Position numbers and translations under genes: made by a program. From Gammaproteobacteria bacterium (GTDB taxonomy: Bacteria > Pseudomonadota > Gammaproteobacteria > Pseudomonadales > Halieaceae): 64,000 nt of DNA. The first letter of the stretch is position 1, and each line of letters opens with the position of its first letter. The stretch is from the NCBI GenBank assembly GCA_030427485.1, contig JAUICG010000003.1, positions 220,454 through 284,453 on the forward strand, in the 5' to 3' direction. Below are positions 37,253 through 47,265 of the stretch, piece by piece. Under the pieces are notes generated by a model. The model searched no databases. It had not been told where the DNA came from and saw only the letters and a program-made list of their open reading frames with translations.

Positions 37253-38425
37253 TCAGCGAGGGCGGCGCTTGATCAGCAGGCGCCGCTCGATTTCAAATAT
37301 TTTCTCGACTATCTTGTCTTTGCCGAGCGCGCGCTTGCTGTCTTCCTTGATGAACAACTCAGCGCCGTAACGATCCAGCGCCGCCGCGGCGCGAACGTTT
37401 TTCACGCCTATCAACTGCGCTGTAACCACGCCGTAGCCGTCTGCGCCGGCGACATCCTCCACTGACAAAACTCGCGACAACGCGCCGACGGTGTCTCCGG
37501 CAAAGGCCGGTTGCGTATGGTAACCCTCGCTAAAGCCGAGTTCCCATACAGCGTTCTCGCTCATATCGCGGCTGGCCAGCCCGTCCAGCCAGGCGAATAC
37601 CAGGCCACCGTAGACGATGGGCTCACCGCTCATCTTGCCGGACAGTGAACTGGAGAACTCGCGGTCGAAGTGCAGTGGGTGGCTGTTGCCAACCAGGTAA
37701 GTAAGCGCCATATGCTCTTCCGTAATGGTACGGCCATTGGCGTGGACGATGATGTCGCCGGGGGCGAAGTCCTCGAAATACGTGTTCGGGCCAGTGAGGC
37801 CGGCAGTGCCGGGAGCCTCCTGCAGCGGCAGTTGCAGCACGGGGGCCTCGACACCGGGAAACGCCGTGGTAACCTTCGGCGCCGGGGTCGTCGGAGGCCT
37901 GTTTCCGCGCCAGCCGACGAATATTTTACGCTCGTATTGCAGCACCACCGCGTTGTCCTGGTTTACCGCGGCGGTACGGATACGGGTGATGCCGGGCTTG
38001 TCCGGCCCGCGGTCCTTGCGCTCCAGTACCCTGGTAAAACTGCGCAATGTGTCGCCAGGGTATACCGGCTGGAGAAACTGCACCTGGTAATAGCCGAGGT
38101 TGGCGATCGCCTTTTCCGAGTCGTTCTGTACGCCCAGCGACAAGGTGACGTTGAATACCATCTGCGGACTGGCGAGCAGGTCGCGAAAGCCGTGCGCACG
38201 GGCGTAGGGTGTATTGAGATAGAGAGGATTGGCCTGCATATAGGTGCGGGCGAAGTCGAGCATATTGCCGGCGGTAAAGGTGAACCCGCGCGGGTGTTCA
38301 AAGACCTGGCCGGGTTCCAGCTCATCGAGGTAGCGCCCGTAGTGCGGGTGTCGCGTTTTGTCGAGTTCGACCGGAACGTCCGCTGCTATTTCCGCCTGGG
38401 GTCCCAGTGACAGTGATATGCTCAT
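37253..38425 (-). CDS. mch: MaoC-family hydratase, probable mesaconyl-CoA hydratase
   Basis: Expected to hydrate mesaconyl-C1-CoA to beta-methylmalyl-CoA. The 390-residue protein is a double hot-dog: the N-terminal half carries ARAHGFRDLLASPQMVFNV and YPGDTLRSFTRVLERKD, the C-terminal half has FEDFAPGDIIVHANGRTITEEH, YLVGNSHPLHFD and IVYGGLVFAWLDGLA. It is some 45 residues longer than Rhodobacter Mch. The frame is open to 38605, but ATG 38423-38425 has GGAGG nine bases upstream and starts 2 bases after mcd ends. The specific activity is inferred mainly from its place between mcd and ecm. Confidence 0.82.
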   Translation of the reverse strand: MSISLSLGPQAEIAADVPVELDKTRHPHYGRYLDELEPGQVFEHPRGFTFTAGNMLDFARTYMQANPLYLNTPYARAHGFRDLLASPQMVFNVTLSLGVQNDSEKAIANLGYYQVQFLQPVYPGDTLRSFTRVLERKDRGPDKPGITRIRTAAVNQDNAVVLQYERKIFVGWRGNRPPTTPAPKVTTAFPGVEAPVLQLPLQEAPGTAGLTGPNTYFEDFAPGDIIVHANGRTITEEHMALTYLVGNSHPLHFDREFSSSLSGKMSGEPIVYGGLVFAWLDGLASRDMSENAVWELGFSEGYHTQPAFAGDTVGALSRVLSVEDVAGADGYGVVTAQLIGVKNVRAAAALDRYGAELFIKEDSKRALGKDKIVEKIFEIERRLLIKRRPR

Positions 38426-38427
38426 GG

Positions 38428-40125
38428 TCAGGCGCCTCCCTTGGCATTCTCTACCAGGGCACGCGCGATGACTTTCAACGCCAGTGTTTCTTCGGCGCCC
38501 TCGAAGATGGACAGCACGCGTGCATCGGCAAAATAACGGCTCACCGGCGTCTCCTCGGCATAGCCCATACCCCCGTGTATCTGCAGGGCCTCGCGAGTGA
38601 GCCACTCGGCGGTTTTACTGGCGAACAGTTTCGCGGCGCTGGCTTCCATATCGCCGGCCCCCGTGTCCATGAGTTCTGCGACATCGTAGGTAATTTGACG
38701 GCATGCCAGCAGCAGGGCGGCCATGCGTGCCAGTTTCACCTGCGTGAGTTGATACTGTGCGATAGGCTGGGCGAATACCACGCGCTCCTTGGAATAGGAG
38801 ATCGCTCTTTCGAAAGCGGCGCGCATCACCCCCACGGCGCGTGCTGCGGTCTGGATGCGGCCGCCGGCGAATCCCGCCATGGCGTAGTAGAACCCTTTCC
38901 CCTCGCCCTCGGCGGCGCCCAGCATATTCGCCGCCGGCACGAAGAAATCATCAAAAAACAGCTCGTAGGAGTGCATGCCCCGGTAACCCATGGTGGCAAT
39001 GGCGCGACCGGTCAGTTTGCCCCCTGTCTCGGGCGTAACCTCGAACGCGTGCCCGTCGCTGGACGGTTTTTCCACCAGGAACATGGACAGGCCCCGGTGC
39101 CCGAGCGCCATATCGGGACTGGTACGTGCCAGCACCAGCAACAGTCCCGCCTTGCCGCCAAACGTACACCAGGTCTTGGCGCCATTGAGCAGCCAGCCGC
39201 CCTCGGTCGCGGTGGCGCGCAGTCGCACACCCGCCACGTCGGAGCCGTAGTTTGGTTCCGTCACAGCCACCGCGCACAGCGGTTCTCCGACAGCCAGCTG
39301 CGGCAGCCAGTGTTGTTTTTGCTCCTCAGTACCGCCCTTGAGCAGTGCCCGCGAGAGGATCTCGGGGCGCGTTATCAGACTGCCGGCAGCACCCAGTGAG
39401 CCACGGGACAACTCCTCGGTGACTACGATCATGCCGAGTGTATCTTCCTTGTCATCTTCCTGGAGTCCGCCATAACTGGCGGGGATGGAAAGCCCGAACA
39501 TACCCATCTCTTTCAGCGGCTCGAGGATTTCATCGGGTATGATGAGATCCTGCCGATGGACTTCTTCTGCCAGCGGAGCAACGACATCGTCCGCGAAGCG
39601 GCGGAACGTATCGCGCATCATGGTGTGATGTTCACTGAGTAAATCGGGGCCGAGATCGCCGTCCCGGTCCAGTACCTGCTGTCCGATGGCCGCTATATTC
39701 TGTGCCGCGAGCTGTTGCTCGAGAAATTCGGCGGCACCGGGCTGCGCCGCTATCGCGTTAATGCTTCCCAGTGAGACCCCGAAATCATGCGGGCGTGTGC
39801 GCAGCCGGTTCAGTGTGTTTGTAACGGCTTCGGCGCAAAACAGGGTAGCCAACTGCGTGGTGAAAGTATTGCTTGCCGAAGACCCGGTTGTGAGACGGTG
39901 TGCGTGCTCGATCAGGAATTTCGCCGCGGTGCACTCGGACCAGCTCACCGACAATTCGTAGGACGCCATCTGGTGTTCATCGAGGCGCGCCGGTACCACA
40001 CGCCCGGCCTCGGTGGTGCGCTGCTTGAGCGCGACCAGTGACTCGTCGATTAACCTGCTGGTGGCGGAAAGTACCGCAACAGCCTGTTCGAGCTGCTGCC
40101 CGTCATTCAGTGAAACGTCTGACAT
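38428..40125 (-). CDS. mcd: Acyl-CoA dehydrogenase, probable (2S)-methylsuccinyl-CoA dehydrogenase
   Basis: FAD enzyme expected to oxidise (2S)-methylsuccinyl-CoA to mesaconyl-C1-CoA. At 565 residues it is much longer than usual acyl-CoA dehydrogenases (about 385); the additional N-terminal domain of about 165 residues is a known peculiarity of Mcd. The catalytic domain shows AVAVTEPNYGSDVAGVRL, NGAKTWCTFGGKA, QIHGGMGYAEETPVSRYF and SIFEGAEETLALK. It is first in the operon running to mcl1, and its upstream gap of about 350 bases is shared with the Mcl2-like gene. Confidence 0.9.
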   Translation of the reverse strand: MSDVSLNDGQQLEQAVAVLSATSRLIDESLVALKQRTTEAGRVVPARLDEHQMASYELSVSWSECTAAKFLIEHAHRLTTGSSASNTFTTQLATLFCAEAVTNTLNRLRTRPHDFGVSLGSINAIAAQPGAAEFLEQQLAAQNIAAIGQQVLDRDGDLGPDLLSEHHTMMRDTFRRFADDVVAPLAEEVHRQDLIIPDEILEPLKEMGMFGLSIPASYGGLQEDDKEDTLGMIVVTEELSRGSLGAAGSLITRPEILSRALLKGGTEEQKQHWLPQLAVGEPLCAVAVTEPNYGSDVAGVRLRATATEGGWLLNGAKTWCTFGGKAGLLLVLARTSPDMALGHRGLSMFLVEKPSSDGHAFEVTPETGGKLTGRAIATMGYRGMHSYELFFDDFFVPAANMLGAAEGEGKGFYYAMAGFAGGRIQTAARAVGVMRAAFERAISYSKERVVFAQPIAQYQLTQVKLARMAALLLACRQITYDVAELMDTGAGDMEASAAKLFASKTAEWLTREALQIHGGMGYAEETPVSRYFADARVLSIFEGAEETLALKVIARALVENAKGGA

Positions 40126-40472
40126 GGTTGATCCTACTCTGTGATTTTACGTGTGCCGTACCGGTATAGCGCAGGGGCCTGCAGGTGCCGAGGCGGTTTA
40201 ATCATTCAAACCGGGAATTTTAAAGCTTCGGCCTGTAATAGACAACCTGTTCAGGCACTGGCTGCCGGTCCGGTGAACACTGTCAGAGTTGAGGGTTATC
40301 CTCGCAGGCTCTCCGTACGCCACAGATTTCGTACCGCAGCATGCGGTACGGTGTGTGTCTACAAAACGCCCTGTGGATCAAAGAGGTGCGGCTTGATCCG
40401 GTACCGCGCCCTTGGGTATCCTTGTCGCCCGCAACTGCGCACACCACTATTTTCTTGATGAGGATTCTCGCC
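40126..40472. promoter_or_regulatory. Divergent control region between mcd and the mcl2-like gene
   Basis: A 347-base gap without a credible gene. It contains a 6-bp dyad CGGTTT-N8-AAACCG at 40194-40213, a perfect 9-bp dyad at 40330-40350 (listed separately) and several GTACCG/CGGTAC words around it. Promoters for both divergent units should lie here, but I could not place convincing -35/-10 pairs. Confidence 0.5.
40330..40350. promoter_or_regulatory. Perfect 9-bp inverted repeat, candidate operator
   Basis: CGTACCGCA, then GCA, then TGCGGTACG: 21 bases of dyad symmetry about 120 bases ahead of the mcl2-like start. The size fits a dimeric regulator site. No regulator gene is adjacent. Confidence 0.45.
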
Positions 40473-41345
40473 ATGACCACCAGGCCACGTCGTTCATTGC
40501 TGTACATGCCGGGCTCCAACCCACGGGCGCTGGATAAGGCGCGCACGCTGCCCGCCGATGGCCTGATTCTCGACATGGAGGATTCAGTCGCGCCGGATGC
40601 CAAGTCGCTGGCGCGCGAGCAGATCGGTGCAGCGCTGGCGGAGGGCGGCTATGGCCATCGCGAATTGATTGTGCGCATCAACGCCCTGTCTACCGAGTGG
40701 GGCGCAGCTGACATTGAAGCAATCTGCGCATTTCCCACGCCGCCGGATGCGGTGCTGATCCCCAAGATCGATACCGCTGCTGACGTGGTCGAGGCTATTT
40801 CGGCCTTCGAGAAAGCGGGTTGTCCGGACCAGGTAGCCATGTGGATCATGGCGGAAACCCCGCTGTGCATCCTGAACATCGCGGAGGTGGCGGCAGCGCA
40901 TCCGCGCCTCGCAGGGATGGTGCTGGGAACTTCCGACCTGTCCAAGGATACCCGGGTGCGACATACAGCGGACCGACTGGGCTTCATCACGGCACTGAAC
41001 CTCTGCGTCTATGCCAGCCGCGCACATGGCCTGACAGTAATCGATGGGGTTCAACTGGACCTGGAGGACGAGGAATTACTGCGCGTCTCCTGCGAGCAGG
41101 GCCGGGACCTGGGATTTGACGGCAAGAGCCTGATTCATCCGAAGCAGATTGCCGCCGCCAATCGCGCGTTTGCGCCGGACGAGAAAGAGGTGGCAGCTGC
41201 GCGCGACATCATTGCGGCTTTTGAGGAAGCGGTGTCCCTCGGTAAGGGCGTGGTCGTGGTAAACGGACGCCTGGTTGAAAACCTGCATGTCGAAGAGGCG
41301 AAACGGCAACTGGCGCTGGCGGACGCAATAGCGGCACTGCAGTAG
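40473..41345 (+). CDS. mcl2: CitE-like CoA ester lyase, probable (3S)-malyl-CoA thioesterase
   Basis: A 290-residue HpcH/HpaI-CitE family protein: RRSLLYMPGSNPRALDKA, GLILDMEDSVAPDAK, DAVLIPKIDTAADV, WIMAETPLCILN, GFDGKSLIHPKQI. In the ethylmalonyl-CoA pathway the Mcl2 member of this family hydrolyses (3S)-malyl-CoA to malate and CoA. The position opposite mcd makes that the best guess; a lyase acting on another 3-hydroxyacyl-CoA remains possible. ATG 40473 is preferred (GAGG upstream, family N-terminus); the frame is open further 5'. Confidence 0.8.
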   Translation: MTTRPRRSLLYMPGSNPRALDKARTLPADGLILDMEDSVAPDAKSLAREQIGAALAEGGYGHRELIVRINALSTEWGAADIEAICAFPTPPDAVLIPKIDTAADVVEAISAFEKAGCPDQVAMWIMAETPLCILNIAEVAAAHPRLAGMVLGTSDLSKDTRVRHTADRLGFITALNLCVYASRAHGLTVIDGVQLDLEDEELLRVSCEQGRDLGFDGKSLIHPKQIAAANRAFAPDEKEVAAARDIIAAFEEAVSLGKGVVVVNGRLVENLHVEEAKRQLALADAIAALQ

Positions 41346-41347
41346 CT

Positions 41348-41369
41348 GAGCGCGATTTTGACCGCGCTC
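41348..41369. terminator. Hairpin between convergent mcl2-like and PLD-like genes
   Basis: GAGCGCG, 8-base loop ATTTTGAC, CGCGCTC: a perfect 7-bp stem 2 bases after the mcl2-like stop codon. No T-run follows on either strand, so termination is plausible but not certain. Confidence 0.4.
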
Positions 41370-41422
41370 GCAGCGCAGTTGATGAGCAACAGGCTGGTAA
41401 CGCTGCCTGCGTCATTATCATG

Positions 41423-41923
41423 CTATAGATGCAGTGACCGCAGTTCCGTGTCCTCGACGCTGTAGCGCCATAAATCGTCGAACAACTCGAGATGCCGCGC
41501 CGTCGAGGCACGCGAGTCGGGTTCAAAGAAGGCATCGTGATCGCTGCCGCCGGGTTTGTAGAGCACGCCGTTGGTATCGCGTATTACAATGGTTTCGTTA
41601 TTCCACTGGGGATGCTCCGCGAGCTTGCGTATCCTGACGACGCTCGGCAGGCGACGCGCCAGTTGCAATAACTGGTGGCTGCGACCGACCAGGGCGCGCG
41701 AGTCATTGATCAGGATACGTACCTGGGCCTGGCGGCTGTTCCGCGCGAGGGCGCTCAATGCAGCCACCAGCTCACTATTGTCGAAAGCGGCGTAGTCCAG
41801 TTTGGGGCTCTGGATACAGATGTGCCGTGAAGCGCTTTCACACAACAGGACGGCAAAGCGATCAAACGGGCTGGGGTAGGCCACTTCCGTGACAAATTCG
41901 CTTCCGGTCTCGTTACTCGACAT
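41423..41923 (-). CDS. PLD-like unknown protein (DUF7931 type)
   Basis: A protein of about 166 residues. The sequence VRILINDSRALVGRSHQLLQLARRLPS followed by NNETIVIRDTNGVLYKPG resembles a degenerate phospholipase-D-like half without the catalytic HKD. In pseudomonads, as I recall, a similar domain follows a GNAT acetyltransferase in one chain; here no GNAT part is present. ATG 41923 overlaps the roxA stop by 11 bases (translational coupling); an in-frame ATG at 41935 is an alternative. Function unknown. Confidence 0.68.
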   Translation of the reverse strand: MSSNETGSEFVTEVAYPSPFDRFAVLLCESASRHICIQSPKLDYAAFDNSELVAALSALARNSRQAQVRILINDSRALVGRSHQLLQLARRLPSVVRIRKLAEHPQWNNETIVIRDTNGVLYKPGGSDHDAFFEPDSRASTARHLELFDDLWRYSVEDTELRSLHL

Positions 41924-43046
41924 CGATGCACCCATTCTGCAATAGACATTCCAGCAATTGTGCAGTATCGGGGTCGGCCAGTGCATTGTCCAGATCAGCG
42001 CCTGCCAGCTCGCGTCTGTTACACAGTGTCAGCAGGCTCGGAAGCGCGGATACGCCGCACGCCAGGCTATCGCCATTGGCGAACGCGGTTAATCCCTGTT
42101 CATCCCGTTGCCACGCCAGTTTAGCGGCGGGGCAAAGCCACATCCTGCGTGCGCCGTTGCGGAGCAGCTGCAGTGCCGGGGCGAGACTGTTTTCATCCGG
42201 CGCGGTATCGTAGCGCGGTTCGGTGACCAGCTCGCCAAACCAATGGTTATTCATAGGCTGGTCGAGCGCATGGCGAAGCTGTGCCAGCGCATGCGCGATG
42301 TCGATAGCGTGGATTTCCCCCGGCAGCGAGGCGGTTGAGCGCCGGGCGTCGCGAAAAAACTGCCCGGCGTCCGCGTGAAGCAGCAATTGATCTGTCCAGC
42401 GCGCGATCATGTCGTTGATAGCGGGAGCCCTGAAACCGATTGAAAACGTGGTGGATTCGCCCCGGGCTATACCCCAGTGCGCGAGGCCCGGCGGCACGTA
42501 CAGAATGTCGCCTGGGCCCAGCAGGTACTCCGCACTGATATCGAACCGGTCGAGTATGCGCATATCCTCCAGTGGCAGGAATCCGCAGGTGCTGTCGCAG
42601 TGCTGACCCAGGCGCCATAATTTTTGACCCTCACCCTGTAACAGGAAGACGTCGTAATTGTCGTAATGCGGGCCGGCGCTGCCGCCATCGACCGCGTAGC
42701 TCGCCATCACATCGTCCATGCGCCAGCGGGGTATGAAATCGAACAGTCGCTGCAGGTCGGCCACTTCGGGAATGTAGTGGTCCACCGCCTGTACCAGCAG
42801 GGTCCAGGGATGCTCGCGGGAGAAGTCGGCCGCATCGAAGGGGCCGTGCTGCAACTTCCAGGTATCACCCGTCTGCTCAATCAGCCGCGACTCGACCTCT
42901 TCTTCCAATGCGAGTCCGGCCAAGGCATCGCTGTCCAGCGGTGGCGAGAAGTGTGCACTGCCGCTGCGGATCAGCAGGGGTTTGCGCTGCCAGTACTCGT
43001 CCAGGAAGACGTCGAGATCAACGCCGAGCTGCCAGTTACCGCCCAT
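41913..43046 (-). CDS. roxA: Ribosomal protein uL16 3-hydroxylase (JmjC cupin)
   Basis: YcfD/RoxA Fe(II)/2-oxoglutarate oxygenase that hydroxylates an arginine of ribosomal protein L16 in E. coli. The 377-residue protein has the iron triad His127, Asp129 (GPHYDNYDVFLLQ) and His190 (PGLAHWGIAR), and the start of the family pattern (LDEYWQRKPLLIR). The C-terminal winged-helix-like part is present (MWLCPAAKLAW). It follows purB by 8 bases in the leftward run rluE-nudJ-mnmA-hflD-purB-roxA. Confidence 0.92.
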   Translation of the reverse strand: MGGNWQLGVDLDVFLDEYWQRKPLLIRSGSAHFSPPLDSDALAGLALEEEVESRLIEQTGDTWKLQHGPFDAADFSREHPWTLLVQAVDHYIPEVADLQRLFDFIPRWRMDDVMASYAVDGGSAGPHYDNYDVFLLQGEGQKLWRLGQHCDSTCGFLPLEDMRILDRFDISAEYLLGPGDILYVPPGLAHWGIARGESTTFSIGFRAPAINDMIARWTDQLLLHADAGQFFRDARRSTASLPGEIHAIDIAHALAQLRHALDQPMNNHWFGELVTEPRYDTAPDENSLAPALQLLRNGARRMWLCPAAKLAWQRDEQGLTAFANGDSLACGVSALPSLLTLCNRRELAGADLDNALADPDTAQLLECLLQNGCIDVE

Positions 43047-43054
43047 GGCAATGG

Positions 43055-45099
<2,045 letters not shown>

Positions 45100-46197
45100 C
45101 TACAGCCCCGTTTGTTCTATCACGCCGCCACCCAGGCAGCGTTCAGACTGGTAAAACACCACGGATTGACCGGGTGTGACAGCGCGCTGGGGCAGATCAA
45201 AGTCCACCCGGTAACCGTGATCCGCAGATCGTGAAAGCGTGCAGGCCTGATCGCTCTGGCGGTACCGGACCTTGGCCGTACAGCGCAGTGGCAGTGCGGG
45301 CGGCGCACCCGCTACCCAGTAAATGTCGCGCGTGTATAAATGGGCCCTGAACAGCGCCGGGTGGTCGTTTCCCTGGGCCACCAACAGTACATTGTTGTCG
45401 AGATCTTTCTCTACCACGTACCACGGCGCATCTGTATGCCGGGCGCTGCCGCCAATGCCCAGCCCCTGGCGCTGCCCGATGGTGTGGTACATAAGGCCCT
45501 GGTGACTGCCCAGTACCTCGCCATCGAGGCTATGTATCTCGCCGGGCCGGGCCGGCAGATACTGTTGCAGGAAATCCTTGAAGCGGCGTTCACCGATGAA
45601 ACAGATACCGGTGGAGTCTTTCTTTTTCGCGGTAGCCAGTCCGTGCTTGTCCGCCAGTTTGCGTACCGCCGGTTTCTCCATTTCACCAATCGGGAACAGC
45701 GATTTTCCCAGTTCCGCATGGCCAACCGCATGCAGGAAATAGCTCTGGTCCTTGTTCGGATCCAGGCCTTTCAGCAGTGTCGCCCGGCCGCCGTCTGTGC
45801 CCACGCGCGTGTAGTGGCCGGTAGCGATGCAGTCCGCTCCCAGCAGCAATGCATAGTCGAGGAAGGCTTTGAACTTGATTTCACGGTTGCAGAGAATATC
45901 GGGGTTGGGCGTACGTCCCGCCCGGTATTCGGCCAGGAAATGCTCGAAAACATTATCCCAGTACTCGGCTGCGAAGTTGGCGCCGTGCAGCGGAATGCCC
46001 AGTTTGTCGGCAACCGCCTGGGCATCCGCATAATCCTCCTTCGCGGTGCAGTATTCTGTGCCGTCGTCCTCTTCCCAGTTTTTCATGAACAGGCCCTCCA
46101 CGCGATAGCCCTGCTGCTGCAGCAACAGGGCGGCGACGGAGGAGTCTACGCCGCCGGACATACCGACGATGACTTTGGGGGTGACGTCCAGGCTCAT
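45100..46197 (-). CDS. mnmA: tRNA-specific 2-thiouridylase
   Basis: Thiolates U34 of Lys, Glu and Gln tRNAs using sulfur relayed by TusE. The 365-residue protein has the PP-loop [15 protein letters not shown], the catalytic Cys of [14 protein letters not shown] and the second Cys of [10 protein letters not shown]. It overlaps the upstream Nudix gene by 4 bases and abuts hflD. Confidence 0.97.
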   Translation of the reverse strand: MSLDVTPKVIVGMSGGVDSSVAALLLQQQGYRVEGLFMKNWEEDDGTEYCTAKEDYADAQAVADKLGIPLHGANFAAEYWDNVFEHFLAEYRAGRTPNPDILCNREIKFKAFLDYALLLGADCIATGHYTRVGTDGGRATLLKGLDPNKDQSYFLHAVGHAELGKSLFPIGEMEKPAVRKLADKHGLATAKKKDSTGICFIGERRFKDFLQQYLPARPGEIHSLDGEVLGSHQGLMYHTIGQRQGLGIGGSARHTDAPWYVVEKDLDNNVLLVAQGNDHPALFRAHLYTRDIYWVAGAPPALPLRCTAKVRYRQSDQACTLSRSADHGYRVDFDLPQRAVTPGQSVVFYQSERCLGGGVIEQTGL

Positions 46198-46646
46198 GTA
46201 ACGTGTATCAGGTCCAGCGGATAAACTATGCCTCGGCGGTGTTGTTCTATGACCGCGAGGGCAATGGGGCTGCGCATTCTAGCAGATCTGGCGAGGATTG
46301 CCTCGTAATCCAGCCAGTGAACAGCGTGGATATCGGGGTCGATTTCGGCACTTTCATCCCGTGAAAGCGGCCTGGCGACAAACGTGGTGCGAAAGTAGGT
46401 AGTATTGTTGCCCGGCGCCCGATGAAGCGCGACGCTGAGTACGCCGGTCAATTCCACACGCCAGCCGGTTTCCTCCCATGTTTCGCGCAGCGCCGCTTCG
46501 GTGACGGATTCACCGTCCTCCAGGTGCCCGGCGGGTTGGTTGAACACGAGTTCGCCGCTGAGCTTGTCCCGCTCTTCGACCATCAGGTATTTGCCGTCGC
46601 GTACGATGACGCAGGCAACGGTGACATGCGGTGCCCATTGCGCCAT
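46194..46646 (-). CDS. nudJ: NudJ-like Nudix hydrolase
   Basis: A 150-residue Nudix enzyme related to E. coli NudJ (YmfB), which releases phosphate from nucleoside and thiamine phosphates such as HMP-PP. The Nudix box is complete: [20 protein letters not shown] followed by TGW. It shares an ATGA-type overlap with mnmA, and its start at 46644-46646 is next to the rluE stop codon (46647-46649). A NudJ gene before mnmA is also the E. coli arrangement. Confidence 0.9.
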   Translation of the reverse strand: MAQWAPHVTVACVIVRDGKYLMVEERDKLSGELVFNQPAGHLEDGESVTEAALRETWEETGWRVELTGVLSVALHRAPGNNTTYFRTTFVARPLSRDESAEIDPDIHAVHWLDYEAILARSARMRSPIALAVIEQHRRGIVYPLDLIHVT

Positions 46647-47261
46647 TTATTGCCTCCTGCTCCTGGAACCGGGTGACGGTGATGTCCTGGCCGTTGTACG
46701 GGCGCCCGCGCTCGCGGGCATATGCACAGTCAGTTCACGGTACTCGCCGGGCTGCAGATCATCAAGCGTCCATGACCCGACGGCCGTGCGCACCAGGCGC
46801 AGGGTGGGAAAACCTACCGCGGCTGTCATGCGGCGAACCTGTCGATTGCGGCCCTCCTGGATTGACAGTTCCAGCCAGCTGTCGGTGACGGATTTGCGCG
46901 CGCGCACGGGCGGCGTTCGCTGCCAGAGCGGTGGTGCCGACACCGCGCGGGCCCGGGCAGGGAGTGTTGGCCCGTCCTTCAGCATGACGCCTCCGCAAAG
47001 TTCCGCCAGGGCGTTCTCACCGACCGTGCCCTCGACCTGCGCCAGGTAGGTTTTCCAGGTTTTGTGCGCCGGGCTGGCGATGCGGTGCTGCAGTTGACCA
47101 TCGTCGGTGAGCAGCAAAAGGCCCTCGGAATCGAAATCGAGCCTCCCGGCAACCCGGCATCCCGGCGCCGAGAGGTAGTCGGCGAGCGTCGCCCGGCCCC
47201 GATCATCGGTGAACTGGCTGAGTACATTGAAGGGCTTGTTGAACAGGATAAGTCTGGCCAT
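46647..47261 (-). CDS. rluE: 23S rRNA pseudouridine synthase, RluE type
   Basis: RsuA-family enzyme, probably making pseudouridine 2457 of 23S rRNA. The 204-residue protein lacks an S4 domain, as RluE does. The catalytic Asp is in AGRLDFDSEGLLLLT; other motifs are LILFNKPFNVLSQF and EGRNRQVRRMTAAVG. The last 20 residues are a Ser/Arg/Thr-rich tail not typical of the family. It lies just upstream of nudJ in the same direction. Confidence 0.9.
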   Translation of the reverse strand: MARLILFNKPFNVLSQFTDDRGRATLADYLSAPGCRVAGRLDFDSEGLLLLTDDGQLQHRIASPAHKTWKTYLAQVEGTVGENALAELCGGVMLKDGPTLPARARAVSAPPLWQRTPPVRARKSVTDSWLELSIQEGRNRQVRRMTAAVGFPTLRLVRTAVGSWTLDDLQPGEYRELTVHMPASAGARTTARTSPSPGSRSRRQ

Positions 47262-47265
47262 GGCT

